This document shows, piece after piece, positions 1-12,588 of a DNA stretch of 64,000 bases (positions within the stretch are counted from its first letter, which is position 1; each line of letters starts with the position of its first letter). The stretch comes from Drosophila pseudoobscura. Its lineage: Eukaryota > Arthropoda > Insecta > Diptera > Drosophilidae. The notes under the pieces were generated by a model. That model did no database searches. It saw nothing but the letters and a program-made list of their open reading frames with translations, and was not told the DNA's origin. The position numbers were made by a program, and so were the translations under genes. The DNA is taken from NCBI RefSeq assembly GCF_009870125.1, contig NC_046681.1:25752001-25816000 (forward strand), given 5' to 3'.

Positions 1-716
1 CAAATAAGATGCCTTAGTTCAGACATTAATTATTTATTTCAGTTTTTTGTGTTGTGTTGACAGAAATCTTGAATGCTTTAACCAATATGTTATGTTCATC
101 TTTCCGCTAAAAATATATCTTTATTGAGATACATAGTGACCAACTGAAGGAATACTTTCGGTCTATGAATTAAGTATGATTTGAAACGTTCCTAAATTGG
201 CTTTTAGCAATGAAATAGTCGGTTATAAAAGTATTCGAGCTTACTTTATTGACATAACACGTGCCAAACAATACTAAATGCTAATTTTCTTTAGCCCAAC
301 ATATTTTGAAGAAATTGATTTCTTCTCTTGTGATACATACTTTCTTGGAAAAGATTTCGCAGAACTATTTTCTACTTTTTTCTCTGCTATTTTTTGTCAA
401 TTTTTGTTGCTGTTTTTTGTGTGTTAGCGTTGGCGTCACTTTGATTGTCGTCCACTGAGAGAATTAATTGGCTTGGCATTGAACTTTTTGGCCATTGTGG
501 CACAAGTTTGTTATGTTTATGGCCAAAGGCGATTAGTCAGTGAGTATGTTGCGAGGAAGGGGATCGTATCGCATGGGCAGACCAGCTGACAGGCCATTTG
601 CTTTATGAGATCATCGCCTGTACCAGACAGAAGCGATCAGCTACGAGTAGAACCCCTCACTGACAGATTGTAATGAGAGCCGACAATTGACTAATCTGAT
701 TTTGTTATTTATATAG
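1..716. other. Tg upstream region; intron or 5' non-coding
   Basis: AT-rich sequence with no convincing coding exon. It ends in a splice acceptor at 715-716 (TATAG) feeding the first visible Tg exon. Because that exon begins with two bases that complete a split codon, at least one more coding exon must lie upstream. It is either a short piece in this stretch that I could not identify or lies outside the window. A possible donor-like GTATGT occurs near 543 but is unsupported. Confidence 0.5.
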
Positions 717-2970
717 ATGCGGCTAATTCGGCGGTTCTCGGTGTGCTTCGCGTGGATCTCTGCCAAGAGGATAACCATAACGAGCACCACACAAGCCACT
801 TCTATGCGGCGGCGGCCAAGGAAGCTCTCATCGTGCGCCGCGGAGAACCCTTCCGCCTGCGCATTCACTTCAACCGCGACTACAGCCCCAGCAAGGATGC
901 CATCAACTTTGTCTTCAGCGTGGCCGATGACAAGAATCCCAGGCCAGGACATGGCACACTGACTGCTCTGGTGCCCCACGATGGAATCGACGATCTGGGC
1001 GACACCCTGGACTGGGGAGCTGGAATTGAGACGCACGAGGGTACGCTCCTGACGGTGCTGATCAAACCGCCCTCGACTTGTCCGGTGACAGAGTGGCGTC
1101 TGGATATCGACACCAAGCTGCTGGGTGATGGCTCCCGCAGCTATCCCGTTCCGCTGCCCATCTACGTGCTGTTCAATCCGTGGTGCCCGGAGGATCAGGT
1201 GTATCTGGAGGATCGCGAGCAGCGCAAAGAGTACGTGATGCACGACACGACCCTCATCTGGAGAGGCTCCTACAACCGGCTGCGTCCCTCGGTGTGGAAG
1301 ATTGGCCAGTTCGAGCGGCATGTTCTCGAATGCAGCCTGAATGTTCTCGGCACCGTGGGCCGGATCCCACCCGCCTACAGGGGCGATCCTGTGCGGGTGG
1401 CCCGTGCCCTGTCCGCGCTGGTAAACTCTGTGGATGATGATGGTGTGCTGCTGGGCAATTGGTCGGAAGATTTCTCGGGCGGCGTGGCGCCCACTAAGTG
1501 GACGGGCTCCCCGGAGATCTTGCAGCAGTTCCACAAGACCCAGAAGTCCGTGAAGTTCGCCCAGTGCTGGAACTTCAGTGGCGTCCTGGCCACCATTGCC
1601 CGCAGTCTGGGCATACCAGCCCGCATCGTGACATGCTACTCTTCTGCTCATGACACCCAAGCCTCGCTCACCGTGGACGTCTTCATCGATGCCAACAACA
1701 AGAAGCTGGACGCGGAGACCACCGACTCCATCTGGAACTACCATGTGTGGAACGAGCTGTGGATGCAGCGTCCCGATCTGGGCGTGGGCCAGCATGGCGC
1801 CTACGATGGCTGGCAGGTTGTGGATGCCACGCCCCAGGAGGCATCGGACAACATGTACCGTGTGGGCCCAGCCTCCGTGCTGGCGGTGAAGCATGGCGAG
1901 ATCCTCAGACCCTTCGACGGTGGCTTCGTCTTTGCGGAGGTCAATGCGGACAAGCTCTACTGGCGGTACAACGGTCCCAGTCAGCCGCTGAAGCTGCTGC
2001 GAAAGGACACCCTGGCCATTGGACATCTGATCAGCACCAAGGCGGTCCTCAGGTGGGATCGGGAGGACATTACGGATAGCTACAAGCATGCCGAGCGGTC
2101 CGAGGAGGAGCGTAGCACCATGCTGAAAGCCCTGAAGCAATCACGGCATGCCTTCAGTCGGTATTACCTTAACGACAACTTCAACGAGGTAGAGTTCGAT
2201 ATGGAGCTAAAGGACGACATCAAGATCGGCGAAAACTTTAGCGTTGTCCTAAAGGTGACCAATAAGAGTGCGGAAAAGAGTCATCTGGCCACCGGTCAAG
2301 TCAACTGCGATGCGGTGCTTTACACGGGCGTGGGAGCCATGGAGGTTAAGTCCATCGGCTTCGAACTGGAGCTGGAGCCAAAGGCCAGCGAATACGTCCG
2401 CATGGAGGTCATCTTCGAGGAGTACTTTGAGAAACTCTCTTCCCAGGCGGCCTTTCAGATCTCCGCCTCTGCGCGAGTGAAGGATACAGACTACGAGTAT
2501 TATGCCCAGGATGATTTCCGAGTCCGCAAGCCGGACATCAAGTTCCAGATGGGTGAGGGCAGCATTGTGTCCCGTAAAGAGATTGATGTCATTGTGCGCC
2601 TGGTCAATCCACTGCCAATACCCTTGCACAAGGGGCTCTTCACCGTCGAGGGTCCTGGCATAGAGCAGCCATTGAAGTTTAAGGTGAGTGGGGATGGCAA
2701 TACATGTTTCTGAGTATTCTCTTCTAATACAAACTTTTTCAACAGATTACCGAGATACCTGTTGGGGGAACAGCTGCAGCCACATTTAAGTATGTCCCCC
2801 CGTATGCCGGTCGCGGCACACTTCTTGCCAAGTTTACCTCCAAGGAACTGGACGATGTGGATGGCTATAAGCACTACGAGATCGAGCCCCGTCCCGAGGA
2901 TCTGCTCCAGCCCAACGGCAGCCATCGAAGTAGCAACATCATCCGACGACGCACAGATGTTATAGCATAA
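717..2970 (+). CDS. Tg: Transglutaminase (protein-glutamine gamma-glutamyltransferase), 5' part missing
   Basis: The enzyme makes Ca2+-dependent isopeptide bonds between glutamine and lysine side chains; in flies it acts in hemolymph clotting and cuticle or gut-matrix cross-linking. Visible exons are 717-2683 and 2746-2970, separated by a 62-bp GT..AG intron, and give about 729 residues. The papain-like catalytic triad is intact: Cys in the QCW motif (codon 1565-1567), His in YHVWNE (1742-1744) and Asp in VVDATPQE (1823-1825). The N-terminal beta-sandwich precedes the core, and two C-terminal beta-barrel domains follow, the last one split by the intron. The exon starts in phase 2, so the true N-terminus is upstream. 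The gene is GC-rich compared with its flanks, converges on the lipase gene (stops 131 bp apart), and shows no frame damage. Confidence 0.95.
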
Positions 2971-3101
2971 TACGCAGAACCCGACCTCAATTGAAATGGG
3001 ATTCGTTTTGTATTCATAGATTAAGTTTTTTGTTGTAAATAATATATATTAATATTAATAATATTATATTAATTTTTGATATTTTTAATAGAAAATGATG
3101 A

Positions 3102-4714
3102 TCAGTTGTTCAAGATCTCGTCAATGCCCAGGGCGTAGCTCGGCTTGTTCGACGTCTTCACAAAGAAGATGCCTCGAGCATCGCGGGGCACTGGATCACC
3201 CATTAGGATTTTGCCGCCAGTGCAGTTCTTGCCCTTAAGTTCGTCCAGACCCGAGCACGGAACACCGTAAAAACCCTTTGGGGAGTTGATGGACTCGGCA
3301 TAATATTCGTACGAGCGTCCATGACTGCAACCAGCTGGAAAAATATATTTCAGATAGGGAAAATGTATGAGGAAATGAACAATCTATCCAAATATTTATA
3401 CAGATTGATTGGAAATCTATCTAGCTTATTCAGTGTTACCTTCAGAAACATTTAAGGCTCTTACGAATTTTTCAAAACTGAATGACGTAGTACTGGTTCT
3501 GTGAGGAAAAGTCCTCCAGAAAAAAACTAAGTAGTTTCCATAGAAGAACTAGAAAATGTCTAACTTATAGGGCTAGCTAATTCCTTCCTCTGTTTGTTAC
3601 TAACTTTTGGTTAAGATTGTTATATGAATTAACCACCATACTCACTGAAAATCTGGGATAGCTCCTTGCAACCGGGTTGCGGTGGACCACCGCCATTCGG
3701 ATAAAAGTCCACCATGCCAATGGGCTTGCGGAAGCCCAGATATCCCGCACAACTATGTATGACATCCACAAAGTTGGCATCCGTCTCATCCAGATGATTC
3801 TCCGGCCCAATACAATCCTCGAATGCAGGACGAGCAGGATCTAGGCCTGTAATACGATTCACCCTGTACTTCGTGTACGATCCCGCATAGCCCATTATGT
3901 GGGCACCCAGACTGTGGCCGATGAGGTGAATTCTTTGAGGATCAGCGTCCTTTTCCTCCACCAGGAGATCGATCAATTTGGCCACCGCTCTTCCCACTTG
4001 GACCGTATACCGAGCTGGAGTCAGGTAATAGATATTGTCCGCCTGATCCTGCCAATTGATAGCGAACACATTCACCTGACCGCGCTCTATGTAGGCCCCG
4101 CGGATGGACTGAATGGAGTTGCTCATGGTACTGGACTTCCAGCCGTGGACGAGGATTTTGGTGTCCAGTTCGGGATTGAATTTCTCGGCCATTTCCTGCC
4201 AGGTATCGCGCTTGTGTCGCTGCGTGAACTCAAAGTTGTTGTCGTCGATCCAGAAGTCCGCACTGGAGCTGAGAGAGGAATCGCTGGAAAAACCAGAAAA
4301 TATGAGATTGAAAATCGAAGCTCGAATCAATCTTAGAAGAAACATACCTTCCATACAGCTCAAATTTTATTAGCTGCGGCAGATTGATACGGTTTTCCGG
4401 CGGTGGTTCCACCAAATAGGCAACCTCTGGCTTCCCCTCGCCATTTGGCATATAGATCCAGGTCTTGTTGTAGTCCTCCTGACTTAAAGCCACCTCCCCG
4501 CGTATGCCAACTGCAAAAGAGAAGTGGAAAACCAATCAGGAAAAGCCCAGTCACGTCGATGAACCACTTTACAGAGCAGCAGCACGGGCCGCACCACTTG
4601 AGCCAGAGCCGCAAAGCCCGTGATGAGCCACTGGATAACCACAAACGTGTTGGATACTTCATTCCGGCACGGATTGATCACATTACAGATGCAGGCCAGC
4701 GCATTGGAGGACAT
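3102..4714 (-). CDS. Secreted lipase of the pancreatic lipase/PLA1 family
   Basis: Four exons on the minus strand (4714-4573, 4510-4348, 4283-3646, 3334-3102) join with matching phases into 391 residues. The start at 4714 has A at -3 and an in-frame TAG four codons upstream; residues 24-47 are hydrophobic and could act as a signal or anchor. The nucleophile Ser226 lies in GHSLGAH, Asp250 in GLDPARPAF and the catalytic His319 in GCSHGRSYEYY. The His in DVIHSC is conserved in the family but is not the catalytic one. The lid between Cys307 and Cys317 has only 9 residues, against more than 20 in pancreatic lipase, which suggests phospholipase A1-like or open-site activity. The lid spans the last intron (3335-3645). 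From memory it corresponds to D. melanogaster CG6472, next to Tg; this was not checked. Confidence 0.9.
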
Positions 4715-5510
4715 CTTGACCAGCTAAACGTTGCCCACCGACTGATCTGTCGCGATTCGGAGAACTCCCCATGATGACCCAAGGCCCAGCTCTCCAAGTG
4801 CCAGCCGCAGCGAACTCTTTAATGAGGCCATGCTGACGCATTAGTAATCCTCGAAACCGGTTGCTGTTCCAGCAATTAATTCTTGGCCTGGAGCGCTTTA
4901 ATTATTCTGAATCAAAGCGCACTCACTGCTGCCGTCTTTGTGCATGTACGAGTAATAACTCGGACAGACTCAACATACTCAAACAGAGGCGGAGACAAAG
5001 CCGTATCCAAGTTATCCATAACTCACCAACCAGCCAGCCAAGGGCCACGTATAACCAGCAAAGCTTCAACATATTTGGACGTCCAACGACTGTAACTATG
5101 GCACGGCTCAATAAAGCTCCGCTTTTATAGTTGCCAGCGGCTCTTAGATAAGCCAGGACAGGGCCAGGTGTCAATCAAGACTGTCTTTTGAGCTGTGGAG
5201 CTTCCCAAATGGAAGCCTTAGCTGCAAAGTTTTTATCAAGCCTCCACGGGATGTCCAAAGCGCGGCACTGTTAATGGGGTTACAGCTAGTGCGGTGGGGC
5301 ATGCTTAAAATGGTGCAGTGCACACAGATTGTTGTGTGGGGAAAAACTCGAGGGAAAATATCATCAAACAATCATTATACCATTGGAGAGGGTATATTAA
5401 AATTAAGCAGCAGTTTGTAACGCACAGAGAAAAGTATTAAGTAAGTATATATTCTTATTTTATTAATATTCAGATCATTTTTCTCCATCGGCCGGATCGT
5501 TACACCACGT
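4715..5510. other. Lipase 5' flank and border of the satellite island
   Basis: Non-coding. The first part should contain the lipase 5' UTR and promoter (transcribed leftward); I see no clear TATA box. Short open frames on both strands here lack splice or domain support. From about 5385 the sequence becomes AT-rich, and satellite homology begins abruptly near 5511. Confidence 0.5.
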
Positions 5511-8500
5511 TACATCATTAAATTTGCCAAAAATCGGCCCCACTTTCGGAGTCGAGATTTTGATACAGTTCGGCAGTCTGGATTCTCCCGATCCTGGGAG
5601 AGTTGGTCCTGCAGCGATCCGGCCCTATTCGTCTGAGATATAGCCTCCCGAATATTTGGATTTTGCATTTCGTTAGAATACTGGTTTTTTCTGCACGCTA
5701 TATTTCCGCTATCCGTCAGCCGATGGGAGAGCGGTATGTCTTTTCGTGATCGGGAGAGTCCTGCAAGTCGATTTCCATCGGAAAAAGGGACATCCATTTT
5801 TTCACGATTCATCGATTCATCATCATTAAAATTGCCAAAAATCGGCCCCATTTTCGGAGTCGAGATTCTGTTACAGTTCGGCAGTCTGGATTCTCCCGAT
5901 CCTGGGAGAGTTGGTCCTGCAGCGATCCGGCCCTATTCGTCTGAGATATAGCCTTCCGAAGATTTGGATATCATTAAAATACTGGGTTTTCTGTAGTCTA
6001 TATCTCTGCTTTACGGCAGTCGATCGGAGTGCGGCATTGCTCTACGTGATCGGGAGAGTCCTCCCAATCGACTGACATCGGAATAAGGGACATCCAGTTT
6101 TTCACGATTTTCGCAAAAAATCATAATGGTTACATCATTAAAATTGCCAAAAATCGGCCCCACTTTCGGAGTCGAGATTTTGATACAGTTCGGCAGTCTG
6201 GATTCTCCCGATCCTGGGAGAGTTGGTCCTGCAGCGATCAGGCCCTATTCGTCTGAGATATAGCCTCCCGAATATGTGGATTTTGCATTTCGTTAGAATA
6301 CTGGTTTTTTCTGCACGCTATATTTCTGCTATCCGTCAGCCGATGGGAGAGCGGTATGTCTTTTCGTGATCGGGAGAGTCCTGCAAGTCGATTTCCATCG
6401 GAAAAAGGGACATCCATTTTTTCACGATTCATCGATTCATCATCATTAAATTTGCCAAAAATCGGCCCCATTTTCGGAGTCGAGATTTTGATACAGTTCG
6501 GCAGTCTGGATTCTCCCGATCCTGGTAGAGTTGGTCCTGCAGCGATCTGGCCGTATTTGTCTGAGATATAGCCTCCCGAATATGTGGATTTTGCATTTCG
6601 TTAGAATACTGGTTTTTTCTGCACGCTATATTTCCGCTATCCGTCAGCCGATCGGAGAGCGGTATGTCTTTTCGTGATCGGGAGAGTCCTGCCAGTCGAT
6701 TTCAATCGGAAAAAGGGACATCCATTTTTTCACGATTTTCGCAAAAAATCATGATGGTTACATCATTAAATTTGCCAAAAATCGGCCCCATTTTCGGAGT
6801 CGAGATTTTGATACAGTTCGGCAGTCTGGATTCTCCCGATCCTGGGAGAGTTGGTCCTGCAGCGATCTGGCCATATTCGTCTGAGATATAGCCTCCCGAA
6901 TATGTGGATTTTGCATTTCGTTAGAATACTGGTTTTTTCTGCACGCTATATTTCCGCTATCCGTCAGCCGATCGGAGAGCGGTATGTCTTTTCGTGATCG
7001 GGAGAGTCCTGCCAGTCGATTTCAATCGGAAAAAGGGACATCCATTTTTTCACGATTTTCGCAAAAAATCATGATGGTTACATCATTAAATTTGCCAAAA
7101 ATCGGCCCCATTTTCGGAGTCGAGATTTTGATACAGTTCGGCAGTCTGGATTCTCCCGATCCTGGGAGAGTTGGTCCTGCAGCGATCTGGCCGTATTTGT
7201 CTGAGATATAGCCTCCCGAATCTTTGGATTTTGCATTTCATTAGAATACTGGTTTTTCCGTAGGCTATATTTCCGCTATACTTCAGCCGATCGGAGAGCG
7301 GTATGTCTTTTCGTGATCGGGAGAGTCCTGCCAGTCGATTTCAATCGGAAAAGGGGACATCCATTTTTTCACGATTTTCGCAAAAAATCATGATGGTTAC
7401 ATCATTAAATTTGCCAAAAATCGGCCCCATTTTCGGAGTCGAGATTTTGATACAGTTCGGCAGTCTGGATTCTCCCGATCCTGGGAGAGTTGGTCCTGCA
7501 GCGATCTGGCCGTATTTGTCTGAGATATAGCCTCCCGAATATTTGGATTTTGCATTTCGTTAGAATACTGGTTTTTCCGTAGGCTATATTTCCGCTATAC
7601 TTCAGCCGATCGGAGAGCGGTATGTCTTTTCGTGATCGGGAGAGTCCTGCCAGTCGATTTCAATCGGAAAAGGGGACATCCATTTTTTCACGATTTTCGC
7701 AAAAAATCATGATGGTTACATCATTAAATTTGCCAAAAATCGGCCCCATTTTCGGAGTCGAGATTTTGATACAGTTCGGCAGTCTGGATTCTCCCGATCC
7801 TGGGAGAGTTGGTCCTGCAGCGATCTGGCCGTATTTGTCTGAGATATAGCCTCCCGAATCTTTGGATTTTGCATTTCATTAGAATACTGGTTTTTCCGTA
7901 GGCTATATTTCGGCTCTCCGTCAGCCGATCGGAGAGCGGCATGTCTTTTCGTGATCGGGAGAGTCCTGCCAGTCGACTGCCGTCGGAAAAAGGGACATCC
8001 ATTTTCACGATTTTCGCAAAAAATCATGATGGTTACATCATTAAAATTGCCAAAAATCGGCCCCATTTTCGGAGTCGAGATTCTGTTACAGTTCGGCAGT
8101 CTGGATTCTCCCGATCCTGGGAGAGTTGGTCCTGCAGCGATCTGGCCGTATTTGTCTGAGATATAGCCTCCCGAATATGTGGATTTTGCATTTCGTTAGA
8201 ATACTGGTTTTTCCGTAGGCTATATTTCCGCTATACTTCAGCCGATCGGAGAGCGGCATGTCTTTTCGTGATCGGGAGAGTCCTGCCAGTCGACTGCCTT
8301 CGGAAAAAGGGACATCTATTTTTTCACGATTTTCGCAAAAAATCATGATGGTTACTTCATTAAATTTGCCAAAAATCGGCCCCATTTTCGGAGTCGAGAT
8401 TTTGATACAGTTCGGCAGTCTGGATTCTCCCGATCCTGGGAGAGTTGGTCCTGCAGCGATCTGGCCGTATTTGTCTGAGATATAGCCTCCCGAATATTTG

Positions 8501-10805
8501 GATTTTGCATTTCGTTAGAATACTGGTTTTTTCTGCTCGTTATATTTCCGCTATCCGTCAGCCGATCGGATTGCGGCATGTCTTTTCGTGATCGGGAGAG
8601 TCCTGCCAGTCGACTGCCATCGGAAAAAGGGACATCCATTTTTTCACGATTTTCGCAAAAAATCATGATGGTTACTTCATTAAATTTGCCAAAAATCGGC
8701 CCCACTTTCGGAGTCGAGATTTTGATACAGTTCGGCAGTCTGGATTTTCCCGATCCTGGGAGAGTTGGTCCTGCAGCGATCTGGCCGTATTTGTCTGAGA
8801 TATAGCCTCCCGAATATTTGGATTTTGCATTTCGTTAGAATACTGGTTTTTTCTGCACGCTATATTTCCGCTATCCGTCAGCCGATCGGAGAGCGGTATG
8901 TCTTTTCGTGATCGGGAGAGTCCTGCCAGTCGATTTCAATCGGAAAAAGGGACATCCATTTTTTCACGATTTTCGCAAAAAATCATGATGGTTACATCAT
9001 TAAATTTGCCAAAAATCGGCCCCATTTTCGGAGTCGAGATTTTGATACAGTTCGGCAGTCTGGATTTTCCCGATCCTGGGAGAGTTGGTCCTGCAGCGAT
9101 CTGGCCATATTCGTCTGAGATATAGCCTCCCGAATATGTGGATTTTGCATTTCGTTAGAATACTGGTTTTTCCGTAGGCTATATTTCCGCTATATCCGCT
9201 ATTCGTCTGAGATATAGCCTCCCGAATATGTGGATTTTGCATTTCGTTAGAATACTGGTTTTTTCTGCACGCTATATTTCCGCTATACTTCAGCCGATCG
9301 GAGAGCGGCATGTCTTTTCGTGATCGGGAGAGTCCTGCCAGTCGACTGCCTTCGGAAAAAGGGACATCTATTTTTTCACGATTTTCGCAAAAAATCATGA
9401 TGGTTACATCATTAAATTTGCCAAAAATCGGCCCCATTTTCGGAGTCGAGATTTTGATACAGTTCGGCAGTCTGGATTCTCCCGATCCTGGGAGAGTTGG
9501 TCCTGCAGCGATCTGGCCGTATTTGTCTGAGATATAGCCTCCCGAATATTTGGATTTTGCATTTCGTTAGAATACTGGTTTTTTCTGCTCGTTATATTTC
9601 CGCTATCCGTCAGCCGATCGGATTGCGGCATGTCTTTTCGTGATCGGGAGAGTCCTGCCAGTCGACTGCCATCGGAAAAAGGGACATCCATTTTTTCACG
9701 ATTTTCGCAAAAAATCATGATGGTTACATCATTAAATTTGCCAAAAATCGGCCCCATTTTCGGAGTCGAGATTTTGATACAGTTCGGCAGTCTGGATTCT
9801 CCCGATCCTGGGAGAGTTGGTCCTGCAGCGATCTGGCCGTATTTGTCTGAGATATAGCCTCCCGAATATTTGGATTTTGCATTTCGTTAGAATACTGGTT
9901 TTTTCTGCTCGTTATATTTCCGCTATCCGTCAGCCGATCGGATTGCGGCATGTCTTTTCGTGATCGGGAGAGTCCTGCCAGTCGACTGCCATCGGAAAAA
10001 GGGACATCCATTTTTTCACGATTTTCGCAAAAAATCATGATGGTTACATCATTAAATTTGCCAAAAATCGGCCCCATTTTCGGAGTCGAGATTTTGATAC
10101 AGTTCGGCAGTCTGGATTCTCCCGATCCTGGGAGAGTTGGTCCTGCAGCGATCTGGCCGTATTTGTCTGAGATATAGCCTCCCGAATATTTGGATTTTGC
10201 ATTTCGTTAGAATACTGGTTTTTTCTGCTCGTTATATTTCCGCTATCCGTCAGCCGATCGGATTGCGGCATGTCTTTTCGTGATCGGGAGAGTCCTGCCA
10301 GTCGACTGCCATCGGAAAAAGGGACATCCATTTTTTCACGATTTTCGCAAAAAATCATGATGGTTACATCATTAAATTTGCCAAAAATCGGCCCCATTTT
10401 CGGAGTCGAGATTTTGATACAGTTCGGCAGTCTGGATTCTCCCGATCCTGGGAGAGTTGGTCCTGCAGCGATCTGGCCATATTCGTCTGAGATATAGCCT
10501 CCCGAATATGTGGATTTTGCATTTCGTTAGAATACTGGTTTTTCCGTAGGCTATATTTCCGCTATCCGTCAGCCGATCGGAGAGCGGCATGTCTTTTCGT
10601 GATCGGGAGAGTCCTGCCAGTCGACTGCCTTCGGAAAAAGGGACATCTATTTTTTCACGATTTTCGCAAAAAATCATGATGGTTACTTCATTAAATTTTC
10701 CAAAAATCGGCCCCATTTTCGGAGTCGAGATTTTGATACAGTTCGGCAGTCTGGATTCTCCCGATCCTGGGAGAGTTGGTCCTGCAGCGATCTGGCCATA
10801 TTCGT
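5511..10805 (+). repeat. Satellite array, left block (319-320-bp monomers)
   Basis: About 16-17 head-to-tail monomers. A fixed landmark (ATGTCTTTTCGTGATCGG) recurs at 6664, 6984, 7303, 7622, 7941, 8258, 8578, 8898, 9310, 9630, 9950, 10270 and 10589, giving 317-320-bp spacing except for one 412-bp interval. The first few monomers are shorter (about 308-312 bp) and carry a distinct junction variant. Units near 9310-10270 are nearly identical to each other. The block stops inside a monomer at the retrotransposon insertion and resumes in the same phase at 20303. Monomers have short open frames on both strands, but a 319/320-bp period is not a multiple of three, so they are not coding. Confidence 0.97.
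10802..10805. repeat. Target-site duplication (left copy)
   Basis: TCGT immediately before the LTR. The same four bases follow the right LTR at 20303-20306. Uninterrupted satellite monomers read ..ATTCGTCTGAG.. across this point, so removing the element and one TCGT restores a normal monomer. Confidence 0.9.
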
Positions 10806-12448
10806 TGTTACATTTAGCTTGTTTCCCAGAGGGCAATGCCGGCTAGCTGTCGACCCCAGGGCTGGGTAGTTCCCCTTGCCCGCCAAATGTAGACAAAAAA
10901 GGAGACATACTACTTCTCGGGACATCAGAACTAACAACAACCTAACAACAACAAAGAAAATCATAAACAGACGGCTATCAAGTGGGTGAAGCTTGGGTGT
11001 TACCACTTCGCGCGCCCGCCCTACCTGTGACCAAACACAACGTTCATTTTGGCCACCCTCTGCTGGAACGGTAACGGCTGGCCTAATCCATGGCTTACGC
11101 CACGCGTCCTCCCTCTATTTTAAATTTAACGCATCATACTTCAGTCTATATCCAAGCTTTAATAATTATAAATTGACAACTTCATATTTCTTATTAATAA
11201 ATAGCTATACTCAAAATTATCCCTAACCAAAAAGAAACACCAAAACGTTCGACACAAAGACAAACACGGAAATAACTGCTGCAATTTCGTTTAACCTACA
11301 GGGATACCCTCACCCATTCGTACTGGACTATGTGTAGGTGAGTGGGGACTGGATCCGTCTTACGGGAGTTAATTCAACTCGGGCCCCTACGGAGACCTGA
11401 CCTACCAAGAGCTCTTGTTAAGGGTCCCCGGGACATAAACAATATTTTCCACAATTCACTCGACCAAATACGGTGGACTGATGGGACCCCCGCGTCACCC
11501 GCTAAGGGTTAATCTTCTGGCGTTGACCAGCTGATCGCAGATTTACGTTTGTGAAAGGTGTTGGTGTTTTTACATACATATTTTTTTTCACTGGCCAAGA
11601 TTTTACGTTAAACGTTTTAAGCTTATACTAAATACAGAATAAAGGACAACACACGGCACAAAATAACATTTACAGTGGAACGGTGTTTGGAGTGCGGATT
11701 ATTTGTTTTTCTTTAAGTTCAATAACGTGGGCTCGCTGATCGCAGGCCGTGGCCGGTCAGCCCTAAATTTATCTAGGTTCGTGTATACGTGTGCGCGTGT
11801 GTGTGTGTGTGAATAGGATTTCGAGGTTTTCACTTGGTAAAAGAGCCCAAACGTGTGGCACGCACTGGACGGCGATGCAACGGTCGTGCGGTGTGGCTAG
11901 AATCGCCCTGGCCGCTCACTCGACCTCTTTCACCCCCCCCCTTCACACGTCCCGCGCTACTTGGCTCACACACGCGCAACTGGAACGAACTCACTCAGGT
12001 CCCGTTGTATCGTCTTCTTCTCTGCAGTCGACTTTCTCGGACTCCAGTTTTCCTCTCCAGGAAATCTTCCGGCCCGGTTCTAGTGGCTGTATTCCTTGCC
12101 GGTTCAAACTGTTTGTAAAATTTTGCATTACTACCTACTTTATTGCCCGCTTTTTCGGTACTCACTTCAAACTGTTTGTTTTATTCACAAAATTTCGGAT
12201 CTCGACGTGACTCCGTCCACGCTCCACGATTTTCATAACCCAATCCACGTTTTCTAATCTTTTCACTCCTATTTATCCCTTTTTCCCTTACTAATACATA
12301 TAACTAATCCTATTCTCTTCCTTATATCCCCAGTAACGGCTCCAGCTCCCCCCGATGTCCCCATCGACCATCGAGCCTCCCGGGACTTCCGCTAGATGGC
12401 GCGTCGCCCTCAGCCCTGGCCACCTATCGTTCAGGTGGGACTGGAACA
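10806..12448 (-). repeat. 3' LTR of the retrotransposon
   Basis: 1,643 bp. It aligns base for base with 18660-20302 at a constant offset of 7,854; every open frame inside one copy recurs unchanged in the other. It contains a (GT)n run near 11797 and an oligo-C run near 11933. The short open frames inside (for example 11791-12210) are present only because the LTR is long; nothing suggests they are translated. Confidence 0.95.
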
Positions 12449-12588
12449 CCACCACGAGTATGTCGTCAGTCCCAGGAGGGACAACATACGCGTGGGCATG
12501 CCCACCGGATTCCGGAACACTATTGAGCACCCGCCGGCGTGCCCTGTATTCTTCTGCCGCGCCCAACGTAGGCCACACCCACACCTCA

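Noticed and set aside
641-2140. A 499-codon open frame on the minus strand opposite Tg
   Set aside because: It is the antisense of a GC-rich conserved coding exon with an intact catalytic triad on the plus strand; the antisense translation shows no domain and the frame is explained by codon bias.
5511-10836. Series of 75- to 154-residue frames on both strands of each satellite monomer
   Set aside because: They repeat with the 319/320-bp period, which is not a multiple of three, and have no start or splice context. They are satellite sequence, not a protein family.
11791-12210. Protein-coding gene in the LTR (139 codons, also at 19645-20064)
   Set aside because: It recurs unchanged only because the LTRs are duplicates, lies on the strand opposite to gag and pol, and has no recognisable domain.
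12449-12588. env gene of the retrotransposon
   Set aside because: Only 140 bp separate the pol stop from the 3' LTR, so there is no room for an envelope gene.
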